DNA of 20,298 bases from SZUA-430 sp964561925 (GTDB lineage: Bacteria > Pseudomonadota > Alphaproteobacteria > Micropepsales > Micropepsaceae), in contig CAZLRW010000070.1 of the NCBI GenBank assembly GCA_964561925.1, positions 1 to 20,298 on the forward strand, given 5' to 3'. Position 1 is the first letter of the stretch; every line of letters begins with the position of its first letter. Shown one piece after another: positions 1-6,649 of the stretch. The notes beneath the pieces are model-generated. The model worked only from the letters and a program-made list of their open reading frames with translations, was not told the origin of the DNA and did no database searches. Made by a program: the position numbers and the translations under genes.

Positions 1-83
1 TTGATGATGCGCATCATCTCGTCGTGGCTGCGCCCATCGAACTGCCCCTGATCCTCGTGCAAAAACAGCATGTAGTTCGGCAT
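1..83 (-). CDS. YciI/DGPF-domain protein, N-terminal fragment
   Basis: Only the first 27 codons are in the window; the gene runs off the left edge. The visible protein starts MPNYMLFLHED and continues QGQFDGRSHDEMMRII, which resembles the N-terminus of YCII-related (DGPF-domain) proteins, small ferredoxin-like-fold proteins often encoded beside ECF sigma factors. The ATG at 83-81 is preceded on its own strand by a GGGAGA ribosome binding site (about positions 92-97), which supports this start. It is transcribed divergently from the toxin-antitoxin module at 229. Function is unknown for most of the family. The family call rests on a short stretch only. Confidence 0.6.
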   Translation of the reverse strand, partial: MPNYMLFLHEDQGQFDGRSHDEMMRII

Positions 84-109
84 CGAACAATCTCCCTCTG
101 CCTGTGGCG

Positions 110-131
110 GGGCGCGCACCTCAGCGCGCCC
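110..131. repeat. GC-rich inverted repeat in divergent intergenic region
   Basis: Perfect 8-bp arms, GGGCGCGC (110-117) and GCGCGCCC (124-131), flank a 6-nt loop. The repeat sits 27 nt upstream of the YciI-like start and well upstream of the antitoxin promoter. No T-run follows on either strand, so it does not look like an intrinsic terminator. It could be a hairpin in the leader of the minus-strand gene or a protein-binding site. Confidence 0.4.
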
Positions 132-191
132 ATCATGACAAGGACGAACGTCTCGCGCCACTTTCGACACGGCTTGCAGGCGCCCCGCATC

Positions 192-222
192 TTGACAATT
201 GTAGCCACATGTGGCTACAATT
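192..222 (+). promoter_or_regulatory. promoter and 26-bp palindromic operator of TA module 1
   Basis: A perfect 26-bp palindrome spans 197-222 (half-site AATTGTAGCCACA). A consensus -35 box TTGACA (192-197) abuts its left end, and a near-consensus -10 box TACAAT (216-221) lies inside its right arm, with an 18-bp spacer. A repressor bound to the palindrome would cover the core promoter, as expected for autorepression by an antitoxin or TA complex. The -10 box ends only 7 nt before the antitoxin ATG at 229 and there is no Shine-Dalgarno sequence, so the transcript is probably leaderless. The boxes and palindrome are read directly; autorepression is inferred from type II TA families. Confidence 0.75.
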
Positions 223-228
223 CCAACC

Positions 229-504
229 ATGAAGACCGTCTCCATCCGCGACGCGAAGAACCGGCTGACCGAACTTGCCCGCGAGGTGGAGCGCGGCAAG
301 ACCGTCGTGGTCACGCGCAACGGCAAGCCGGTGTTCGATCTCGTGCCACACAACCCTCGCAAGGGCGGTTTGAATTGGGACGCGGTTGCGGCGTTCAAGC
401 GGAAGCACAAGCTCAAGACGATCGTGGGACCCATCCCCGACGACTTCGACGCCCCGTTGCCTGAAGACTTCTTGATCCGGCCGCTGCCGCTTCCGCGCAA
501 ATGA
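229..504 (+). CDS. Phd/YefM-family antitoxin (TA module 1)
   Basis: This 91-residue protein begins MKTVSIRDAKNRLTELAREV, the typical Phd/YefM N-terminal DNA-binding fold: a beta strand, then the 'DAKNRL' helix, then 'VVVTRNGKPVFDLVP'. In this family the N-terminus binds the operator and the C-terminus wraps and inhibits the toxin. Here the C-terminus (KTIVGPIPDDFDAPLPEDF) resembles the toxin-neutralising tail common in antitoxins paired with PIN toxins. ATG 229 is chosen because it aligns with the family start and lies just after the -10 box. An upstream in-frame GTG at 211 would lie inside the palindrome. The stop overlaps the toxin start (ATGA at 501-504), indicating translational coupling. 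Confidence 0.88.
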   Translation: MKTVSIRDAKNRLTELAREVERGKTVVVTRNGKPVFDLVPHNPRKGGLNWDAVAAFKRKHKLKTIVGPIPDDFDAPLPEDFLIRPLPLPRK

Positions 505-890
505 GAGTCCTGCTCGACACGCACATACTGCTCGCCGTCATGAGGGAAGAGGTCGACAAGCTCTCGCCTTCGATCAAGCGTTTGCTCGATCGCGAAGACA
601 CGGAAGCTTGCGTCAGCGTCGCCAGCTTCTGGGAAGTGGCGATCAAGTGGCGGCTTGGCAAATTGCCGTTGCCCGCGCGTCCGGAGCGATTGCCGGAATT
701 GGCCGAAGACCTCGGGGTCGTGCAAGTGCCTATTCTTGCCTCGCATGCGGTGGCGGACGTGATGCCGGAGCCGCCGACCCGCGATCCGTTCGACCGGCTG
801 CTGCTCGCGCAATGCGCGGTTGAGGGGCTCCGGCTCCTCACCGTGGACCGGGCGCTTGCCGAGCATCCGCTGGTGGCAAAGTTGGGGTAG
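501..890 (+). CDS. vapC: PIN-domain toxin, VapC family (TA module 1)
   Basis: This 129-residue PIN-domain protein is a probable Mg2+-dependent ribonuclease toxin, neutralised by the preceding antitoxin. The acidic residues of the PIN active site are visible: D6 in LLDTH, E45 in SFWEVAIKWRLGKL, D98 in RDPFDRLLLAQ and D116 in LLTVDRAL. The 'T(R)DPFDR' and 'SFWE(V/I)AIK' motifs mark the VapC subgroup usually paired with Phd/YefM antitoxins. Length is normal for the family and no catalytic residue is missing, so the toxin looks active. Its ATG overlaps the antitoxin stop by 4 nt. The RNA target cannot be read from sequence. Confidence 0.9.
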   Translation: MRVLLDTHILLAVMREEVDKLSPSIKRLLDREDTEACVSVASFWEVAIKWRLGKLPLPARPERLPELAEDLGVVQVPILASHAVADVMPEPPTRDPFDRLLLAQCAVEGLRLLTVDRALAEHPLVAKLG

Positions 891-958
891 CGGATTGGAT
901 TGACACTGTAGGTGTGCCAGAACGTTCTCGTCCACCACGTCCCTTGTGATCGCCGCTC

Positions 959-1813
959 ATGACCATCCGCCCCCGCCGCAGTGTCCTCTACATGCCGGGC
1001 TCGAACGCCCGTGCGCTGGAGAAGGCGGCGACCTTGCCGGCCGACGCGCTCATCCTTGATCTTGAGGACGCCGTCGCACCCGACGCAAAGGAACTCGCGC
1101 GCACCCAGGTCTGCGCCGCGGTGAAGGATCGCCGCTTCGGCAAGCGCGAGATCGTCATCCGCATCAACGGTCTTGAAACCGACTGGGGACACGACGACAT
1201 GGCCGCCGCGGTCGAGGCGGGGCCCGACGCCATCCTCGTGCCCAAGGTCAACGACCTCGTCGACGTCGAACACGCCGAGCAGCACATGGGCGACGCACGC
1301 GCGGCGCTCTGGCTCATGATGGAAACGCCGCAAGCGATCTTCCATGCGAACGAGATCGCGGGCGCGGGCGGCAGGCTCGCCTGCCTCGTGATGGGCACGA
1401 ATGACTTGGTCAAGGAACTGCGCGCGCAACACACCCCGGGCCGTGAGGCGTTGCTCGCAAGCCTGAACCTCTCCGTGCTCGCCGCCCGCGCCCACGGCCT
1501 CACCGTCATCGACGGCGTCTTCAACGAGATTGCCGATGCGCCGGGCTTCGACGCCGTCTGCCGTCAGGGCAGGGCGATGGGCTTCGACGGCAAGACGCTG
1601 ATCCACCCCTCCCAGATTGAGGGGGCGAACCGCATCTTCGCGCCCGACCCGAACGAAGTCGCCCGCGCCCGCGCCATCTTGGCGGCGTTCGAAAAGCCCG
1701 AAAACAAAGGTAAAGGCGCGATCGCCCTTGACGGGCGAATGGTCGAACTGCTGCACGCCGAAATTGCCAAGCAAACTGTGGCCTTGGCCGACGCGATCGC
1801 GGCCCTGGAATAG
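959..1813 (+). CDS. HpcH/HpaI aldolase/citrate lyase family protein, probable (3S)-malyl-CoA thioesterase
   Basis: This 284-residue TIM-barrel enzyme of the CitE-like family carries RSVLYMPGSN at the N-terminus, DLEDAV (D34, E36), RINGLETDWG (R68), METPQ (E122) and MGTNDLVKEL (D149). R68, E122 and D149 are the expected CoA-ester and Mg2+ site residues. Length and sequence are closer to Mcl2-type (3S)-malyl-CoA thioesterases (about 285 aa) than to the longer Mcl1 malyl-CoA/beta-methylmalyl-CoA lyases; the assignment between these is inference. Mesaconyl-CoA hydratase is encoded 1.6 kb downstream, which fits the ethylmalonyl-CoA pathway. A TTGACA at 900-905 could be a -35 box, but no good -10 follows, and no strong ribosome binding site precedes the ATG. 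Confidence 0.72.
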   Translation: MTIRPRRSVLYMPGSNARALEKAATLPADALILDLEDAVAPDAKELARTQVCAAVKDRRFGKREIVIRINGLETDWGHDDMAAAVEAGPDAILVPKVNDLVDVEHAEQHMGDARAALWLMMETPQAIFHANEIAGAGGRLACLVMGTNDLVKELRAQHTPGREALLASLNLSVLAARAHGLTVIDGVFNEIADAPGFDAVCRQGRAMGFDGKTLIHPSQIEGANRIFAPDPNEVARARAILAAFEKPENKGKGAIALDGRMVELLHAEIAKQTVALADAIAALE

Positions 1814-1871
1814 TCGCCAGGGGCTTTTGCCCTGATCGCGCCGCAATGGTAATGTCACATTCAACGGCTGG

Positions 1872-1907
1872 GGCCGGGCTTCTCGTCGGGGCTCGGCCTC
1901 GCTTTTT
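1872..1907 (+). terminator. probable intrinsic terminator after the CitE-like gene
   Basis: A stem forms between GGCCGGGCT (1872-1880) and GGCTCGGCC (1890-1898), 9 bp including two G-U pairs, with a 9-nt loop. Four bases later comes TTTTT (1903-1907). It lies between the CitE-like stop and the first TPR gene and would separate the two transcripts. Confidence 0.5.
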
Positions 1908-1951
1908 GGAGCCATGCATCAAGTGGCGCCGTTCGCAACTCGGGGAACTCC

Positions 1952-2626
1952 ATGGTCAGACGTCTCTTCGCATTTCTCGGCCTCGTCATCGTCGCCGCCG
2001 CACTGACGATGCCGGCTCTCGCCGTCGAGGGCGTGTCCGAGCGCCAGGCGCGCAAGCGTGCCGAGGCGCAGAAATATCCGCAAGAAGCCGCAGAGGCGAT
2101 GGAGAAGGGCGACACCGACCGCGCGATCGAACTCTTCACCAAGGCGATCGACTCGCGCGCATTCAAGGACCAGCCCAGCACGATGGGCGAACTCTACTTC
2201 GGCCGCGGCAACGCCTGGCGCAAGAAGGGCGATTGCCAGAAGGCGATCGAGGACTACACGAAGGCCGTAGAAACGCTGCCCGAAGGCGACATCTATTTCT
2301 CGCGCGCCGCCTGTTATCTCGAATTGAAGCAGGACGATCTCGCCCTCGCCGATCTCGACAAGGCGATCAAGCTCGATCCCGACGCCGTCATGTACCGCAG
2401 CGCGCGCTGCGTCCTTCTCTTCAACAAGAAGGACTTCGCGGGTTGCCTGCCCGATTGCGAAAAGGCGCTCGCTGCCCAGCCGAACGACAAGAACCTGCTG
2501 ACGGCGACCTCGCTCGCGAACGAGCAAGTGGGCAACCGTCCGCGCGCGGCCGAACTCTTCCGCCGCCTGCTCGTGGCCGATCCCGGCAACCCGGTCGCGA
2601 CGGAAGGTCTGGCGCGCACGCAGTAA
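1952..2626 (+). CDS. secreted TPR-repeat protein 1
   Basis: This 224-residue protein has an N-terminal signal peptide (MVRRLFAFLGLVIVAAALTM then PALA, cleavage likely after residue 24) and at least four tetratricopeptide repeats between about residues 45 and 220. Diagnostic stretches are KGDTDRAIELFTKAI, KGDCQKAIEDYTKAV, QDDLALADLDKAI and the C-terminal RAAELFRRLLVADPGNP. It is probably periplasmic and a protein-protein scaffold; no catalytic motif is seen. A GGGGA ribosome binding site (about 1942-1946) supports the ATG. It is clearly related to the next gene: both have a Cys pair 16 residues apart in the same repeat (here C153 and C169, in RCVLLF and PDCEKAL). The specific role is unknown. 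Confidence 0.8.
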   Translation: MVRRLFAFLGLVIVAAALTMPALAVEGVSERQARKRAEAQKYPQEAAEAMEKGDTDRAIELFTKAIDSRAFKDQPSTMGELYFGRGNAWRKKGDCQKAIEDYTKAVETLPEGDIYFSRAACYLELKQDDLALADLDKAIKLDPDAVMYRSARCVLLFNKKDFAGCLPDCEKALAAQPNDKNLLTATSLANEQVGNRPRAAELFRRLLVADPGNPVATEGLARTQ

Positions 2627-2705
2627 GAAGGGCGCCTTCATCTCTGGTTCAGTGTCTCTTATGCAGGGTCGCGACGCGGCTCGGCGTAACCCAAGGAGTG
2701 ACGAC

Positions 2706-3410
2706 GTGAAGCGAGTGACGATTGCTGTGATCGCGGGCGTTCTTTCTGTGTCTGCAGCTTTGGCGGCGGCACCCCCGGCCACGACACCGCCGGCGCCCGG
2801 CGCGCCGCCGGCGACGACGCCGAGCGGGAACCCGCCCGTGCGCTACGACTGGAAGGGCAATCACACAAAAGCCCAGGCCGCGCTGAAGGCGAAGGACTAC
2901 AAGACCGCCATCATCCTCTTCACCGAGATCCTGAATTCGGGCCGCCTGCCCAAGACCTGGCTCGCGCCGACGCTTTACATGCGCGGCAAGGCCTATCGCG
3001 AGACGCGCCAGTATCAGCTGGCGATCGCCGACTATCAGGCAGCGATCGCGGTCGATCCGAACATGGACGTCGCCCACTACGAAATGGGCGCGACGTATCA
3101 GCTGCTGGGCCAGCACGCCAAAGCGGTCGAAGCGTTCGGCAAGGCGATCAAGATCAAAGGCAACAACGCCGATTATTTCTTGGGCCGCTGCATCTCGCAC
3201 ACCTATCTCAACAACTACAGGGCCGCGATCCCCGATTGCGAAACGGCCAGCCGCATGCGTCCGCGCGATGCGGACTTGCTCGCGACGCTCGGCCGTCTGT
3301 ATGAGGAGACGGGACAAAAGCAGCGCGCGATCGAAACCTACAAGCTCGCCCTTTCGATCAACCCGAACCAGGCGGATGCGCGCGACGGCTTGAAGGCGCT
3401 GACGCGCTAA
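2706..3410 (+). CDS. secreted TPR-repeat protein 2
   Basis: This 234-residue protein starts at a GTG, chosen because AAGGAG (2693-2698) lies 7 nt upstream and because the start gives a clean signal peptide (MKRVTIAVIAGVLSVSAALA). The in-frame ATGs further upstream have neither. A Pro/Ala/Thr-rich linker (residues 21-45) follows, then about four TPR units (residues 52-230), e.g. AKDYKTAIILFTEIL, RQYQLAIADYQAAIAVDPN, GQHAKAVEAFGKAI and GQKQRAIETYKLALSINPN. Its only two cysteines in the mature protein, C162 and C178, match the spacing and position of C153 and C169 in the preceding TPR protein. Probably periplasmic. Mesaconyl-CoA hydratase starts 14 nt after its stop, so the two are likely cotranscribed, although they act in different compartments. 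Confidence 0.8.
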   Translation: MKRVTIAVIAGVLSVSAALAAAPPATTPPAPGAPPATTPSGNPPVRYDWKGNHTKAQAALKAKDYKTAIILFTEILNSGRLPKTWLAPTLYMRGKAYRETRQYQLAIADYQAAIAVDPNMDVAHYEMGATYQLLGQHAKAVEAFGKAIKIKGNNADYFLGRCISHTYLNNYRAAIPDCETASRMRPRDADLLATLGRLYEETGQKQRAIETYKLALSINPNQADARDGLKALTR

Positions 3411-3424
3411 CGAAGGACGAGAGA

Positions 3425-4477
3425 ATGACGGCGGCCGGCGCAGGAAACTTCTTCGAGGACTTCCGCGCCGGCCAGACGTTTCATCACGCCCCGCCGCGTA
3501 CGCTGACCGATGGCGACCGGGCGCTCTACACGGCTCTCTACGGCGCCCGCTTCGCCGTTCATTCGTCGGCCGAAGTCGCGCGCGGCATCGGGCTCGCCCA
3601 CCAGCCGCTCGACGATCTGCTCGTCTTCCACACCGTCTTCGGCAAGACCGTGCCCGAAGTGTCGCTGAACGCGATCGCCAATTTGGGCTACGCCGACATC
3701 CGCTTCACCCGCCCGGTCTTCGCGGGCGACACGTTGTCGGCCAAGACCGAAGTCTTAGGGTCGCGCGAAAACGCGAACAAGGAGTCCGGCATCGTCTATG
3801 TGCGCTCGAACGGCTTCAACCAACGGGGCGAACTGGTTCTCACCTTCGCGCGATGGGTCATGGTCCGCAAACGTACGAAAGAAGCTTCCGTTCCCGCCGC
3901 ACAGGTTCCCGACCTGCCGGCGGCGGTCGCACCCGCGAACCTGCATCTGTTCGCGCCCGAGGCGCTCCCCGCACATGCCTATGCCGACACCGGCGGCAAA
4001 CGCTTTTTCGACGACTACGCGAAGGGCGAGCGCATCGACCATCAGGACGGCATGACGGTCGAAGAGGCGGAGCACATGATGGCCACGCGCCTCTATCACA
4101 ACACCGCGCGCGTCCACTTCAACGCCCATACCGAAGCGAAGGGCCGCTTCGGCAAGCGGATCGTCTACGGCGGTCACGTCATCTCGGTTGCGCGCTCGCT
4201 CGCCTACAACGGTTTGGAGAACGCGCTGTTCGTCGCCGGAATCAACGCCGGCCGCCACGTTTCGCCTTGTTTTGCCGGGGACACGATCTACGCCTGGAGC
4301 GAGATCGTCGACAAAGCCGCCCACCACTCGCGCACAGATTGGGGCTATTTGCGTCTTCGCACGCTTGCCGCGAAGGACCGCTCCTGTTCGGATTTTCCGG
4401 ACAAGACCGATGGCGGTGCTTATGATCCGGCGATTCTTCTCGATCTCGACTATTGGGTGGCCGTCCCGCGCGTCTGA
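3425..4477 (+). CDS. mch: mesaconyl-CoA hydratase (MaoC family, beta-methylmalyl-CoA dehydratase)
   Basis: This 350-residue double-hotdog MaoC-family enzyme matches, by recognition, the mesaconyl-CoA hydratase of the ethylmalonyl-CoA pathway (also called Mcd), which interconverts mesaconyl-CoA and beta-methylmalyl-CoA in the cytosol. Characteristic stretches are PRTLTDGDRALYTALYG, LDDLLVFHTVFGKTVPEVSL and ANLGYADIRF in the first domain, and EEAEHMMATRLYHNTARVHF, YGGHVIS and FAGDTIYAWSE in the second. Length agrees with the family. GAAGGA (3412-3417) lies 7 nt before the ATG. The gene is packed between a secreted TPR protein and a secreted propeller protein rather than beside other pathway genes, although a CitE-like malyl-CoA enzyme lies upstream at 959. 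Confidence 0.88.
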   Translation: MTAAGAGNFFEDFRAGQTFHHAPPRTLTDGDRALYTALYGARFAVHSSAEVARGIGLAHQPLDDLLVFHTVFGKTVPEVSLNAIANLGYADIRFTRPVFAGDTLSAKTEVLGSRENANKESGIVYVRSNGFNQRGELVLTFARWVMVRKRTKEASVPAAQVPDLPAAVAPANLHLFAPEALPAHAYADTGGKRFFDDYAKGERIDHQDGMTVEEAEHMMATRLYHNTARVHFNAHTEAKGRFGKRIVYGGHVISVARSLAYNGLENALFVAGINAGRHVSPCFAGDTIYAWSEIVDKAAHHSRTDWGYLRLRTLAAKDRSCSDFPDKTDGGAYDPAILLDLDYWVAVPRV

Positions 4478-4511
4478 CGTTCGCGGAAAGCGGCCGGTTG
4501 GGAATGGGGCC

Positions 4512-6197
4512 GTGAAATTGCGCTGCGCCGTCGCGTTTTTCTTTCTGTTGCTGCTCGCGTTGCCGGTTCCGGCCCGTGCTTGGGATGAGATTCAAAGCAT
4601 CGTCGCCAAGGACGCGGCCGAGTGCGTTTCGTGGGCGCCCGACCGCATCGACTGTCTGACACGCACCGTGTCGGGCAGCTTGACCTGGACCTATCGCGCA
4701 AACGGTCAGTGGAGCGTGCCCCGCGACCTGGGCGGCAAACTCGCTGCCGCGCCGTCCTGCATTGTCCGCGGTCCGGGCGGCATCAACTGCTTCGCGACGA
4801 GCGCCAAAGGCGTGCTCGCGACGATCAATCTGAACGGCAGGAAATGGAGCGACTGGTCCTCGCTCGGCGGCAACCTGAAACCGTCGCGCGCGTCCTGTGT
4901 CGCGCTCGGCCGCGACCGCATCGCTTGCTTCGCGCGCAGCCGCACCGACACGCTCGCCATGCGCAAATGGTCCGGCGGCAAGACGTGGGAACCTTGGCGT
5001 GATCTGGGCGGCGCGCTCAGCGAGGATCCCGAATGCATTCTCGTCGGCGGCGGCAACGCCGCCTGCTTCGGTCGCGGTGCGGCGGGCGAACTCGTGGCCT
5101 TCCTGCCCGAAGCCGCCGGCAGAAGCGGCGGCTGGACGACGCTCGGCGGCCGCATCGAAGGTAAACCGTCGTGCGTGCGCTTGAATTCGGGCGAAGCCGC
5201 CTGCGCTGCACAAAGCCGCAGCGGCCGCCTGCACATTTGGCGCGGCATGCCTGTGTTTGCCGACACTCCCGGCGTGACGGCGTCGATCGAGGAGGCGGTC
5301 GTGGGAGAGCCTGCTTGCGCGCAGATCGGCGGCGAGTTTGTCTGCTTCGCACGCAACCTGCGCCGCCAACTCGTGCGCCGCTCGGTCGGCGCCGAAGAGG
5401 ACGGCTCACGCGACGGCGTCCTCGACGCGCCGCCTGTGGCCGCCGTGAATTGCCTGAGCTTGGCCGACGACGTCGCCTGCCTCCTGACCGACGGCGACCG
5501 AAAGCTGCATTTCGCGCTCGGCGCCGATCTCGTCCCGGCCGCCAGCGGACAGCCGGTCGCGATCACCCCGGCGATCGAAGTCGGCCCGCCCGACGGCACA
5601 TGGTTTTTGACGAACGTCCAGACCGGACGCACCTGTCGCGTCATCCTTGCGGGCGAAGCATTGTTCGGCACCAAGCGTCTGCGCGCCGGTCCGGTGTGCC
5701 GCGTTGTCGGCCTTCCCGCCCGGCCGACGCATTGGGACAAGGAACGCGGTGAGCTTCTGTTCCTCGCCACCGACGGCCGCATCGTGCTGCGCTTCCGTCC
5801 GACGCAAGCGGGCCGTTGGATCAGCCCGCGCCGCGATCAGGCGTTCCTGTTGTCGCGCGAGCCTGTCGACGCAAACGTCACGGCCGAACTCACCGCCAAC
5901 CCACCGCCGCCCAGCGGGCGCGAACCTTCGGAGATGTTCGGTCCATGGCGCGTCGTCGACGATCGCGCGGGACCTCTCTGCACGCTGCAGCTGACGAACC
6001 AGCGTCACGACGACGGTTACGCGATTCGCTGGGAACCCGGTTGCGAGGACCGCCTCGCCCCCGTACGCTACTGGACGGAGAGCGGCCCCGCGCTCGTGCT
6101 CATCGGTCACAACAATGTCGTCGTGGCGCGGTTCGAAGCCGCAGGTCCCGGCGCCTGGCGGAGCCAAGCACTGGGCGGCCTGACACTCGAGCGCTGA
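4512..6197 (+). CDS. secreted seven-repeat propeller protein with two C-terminal AprI/Inh-like domains
   Basis: This 561-residue exported protein starts at GTG 4512, chosen because it directly precedes a signal peptide (KLRCAVAFFFLLLLALPVPA, cleavage after ARA, residue 23). Residues ~30-345 contain seven ~46-residue repeats of the type 'W..W..LGG.l...(S/E)C(V/I)...R(I)xCFA', similar to PLL-type lectin beta-propellers. Each repeat carries a Cys pair: C38/C48, C83/C93, C129/C139, C175/C185, C221/C231, C269/C278 and C314/C323. Residues ~357-440 and ~474-561 are two beta-rich domains starting GTWFL and GPWRV. Each has a Cys pair exactly 21 apart (C375/C396, C490/C511) and resembles the AprI/Inh (Omp19-like) metalloprotease-inhibitor fold. 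The stop overlaps the next start (TGATG). Ligand and inhibitory activity are unproven; the domain calls are pattern-based. Confidence 0.72.
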   Translation: MKLRCAVAFFFLLLLALPVPARAWDEIQSIVAKDAAECVSWAPDRIDCLTRTVSGSLTWTYRANGQWSVPRDLGGKLAAAPSCIVRGPGGINCFATSAKGVLATINLNGRKWSDWSSLGGNLKPSRASCVALGRDRIACFARSRTDTLAMRKWSGGKTWEPWRDLGGALSEDPECILVGGGNAACFGRGAAGELVAFLPEAAGRSGGWTTLGGRIEGKPSCVRLNSGEAACAAQSRSGRLHIWRGMPVFADTPGVTASIEEAVVGEPACAQIGGEFVCFARNLRRQLVRRSVGAEEDGSRDGVLDAPPVAAVNCLSLADDVACLLTDGDRKLHFALGADLVPAASGQPVAITPAIEVGPPDGTWFLTNVQTGRTCRVILAGEALFGTKRLRAGPVCRVVGLPARPTHWDKERGELLFLATDGRIVLRFRPTQAGRWISPRRDQAFLLSREPVDANVTAELTANPPPPSGREPSEMFGPWRVVDDRAGPLCTLQLTNQRHDDGYAIRWEPGCEDRLAPVRYWTESGPALVLIGHNNVVVARFEAAGPGAWRSQALGGLTLER

Positions 6198-6571
6198 TGG
6201 CAAAACCCTTTTCGCCGGCCGAACGTCTGAAGAGCTTCGCCTATGCGTTCGCCGGTATCGCAAGCCTCCTGCGCGCCGAACACAACGCCCGGATCCATCT
6301 CGCCGCCACCGTCGCGGTGATCGCGGCCGGCCTCTGGTTCGGCGTCGGCGCTGGCGAATGGATCGCCCTCGTCATCGCGATCACGCTCGTTTGGGTGGCG
6401 GAGGCCGTGAACACCGCGTTCGAGGCTCTGTGCGACGTGGCCTCGCCTGAATTCCACCCCCAGGTGAAACAGGCGAAGGATGTGGCGGCAGCCGCCGTGC
6501 TGATCGCAGCCGTGGGCGCCGCCGCGGTCGGCCTGATCGTGTTCCTGCCCCATTTCCGCGCGCTGTTCTGA
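6197..6571 (+). CDS. dgkA: DgkA-family lipid kinase (diacylglycerol or undecaprenol kinase)
   Basis: This 124-residue inner-membrane protein has three hydrophobic helices (about residues 33-50, 55-72 and 96-117). The family signature is visible: EHNARIH near residue 28, EAVNTAFEALCD (E69, N72, E76, D80) and KQAKDVAAAAVL (K94, D95). In DgkA enzymes these residues form the ATP/Mg2+ and catalytic site, phosphorylating diacylglycerol or, in some members, undecaprenol. The two activities cannot be separated by eye here. The ATG overlaps the preceding stop by one base (TGATG), so it is probably translated by reinitiation after the secreted propeller protein. The alternative upstream start in this frame lies inside that gene and is unlikely. 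Confidence 0.88.
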   Translation: MAKPFSPAERLKSFAYAFAGIASLLRAEHNARIHLAATVAVIAAGLWFGVGAGEWIALVIAITLVWVAEAVNTAFEALCDVASPEFHPQVKQAKDVAAAAVLIAAVGAAAVGLIVFLPHFRALF

Positions 6572-6649
6572 TGTGTGGAGCGCCGCCCCTCGCGGTGCTA
6601 CACAACCGCCCAACCGGCCCCAGTGAGGCCATCGATCGGGAGAGACCAA

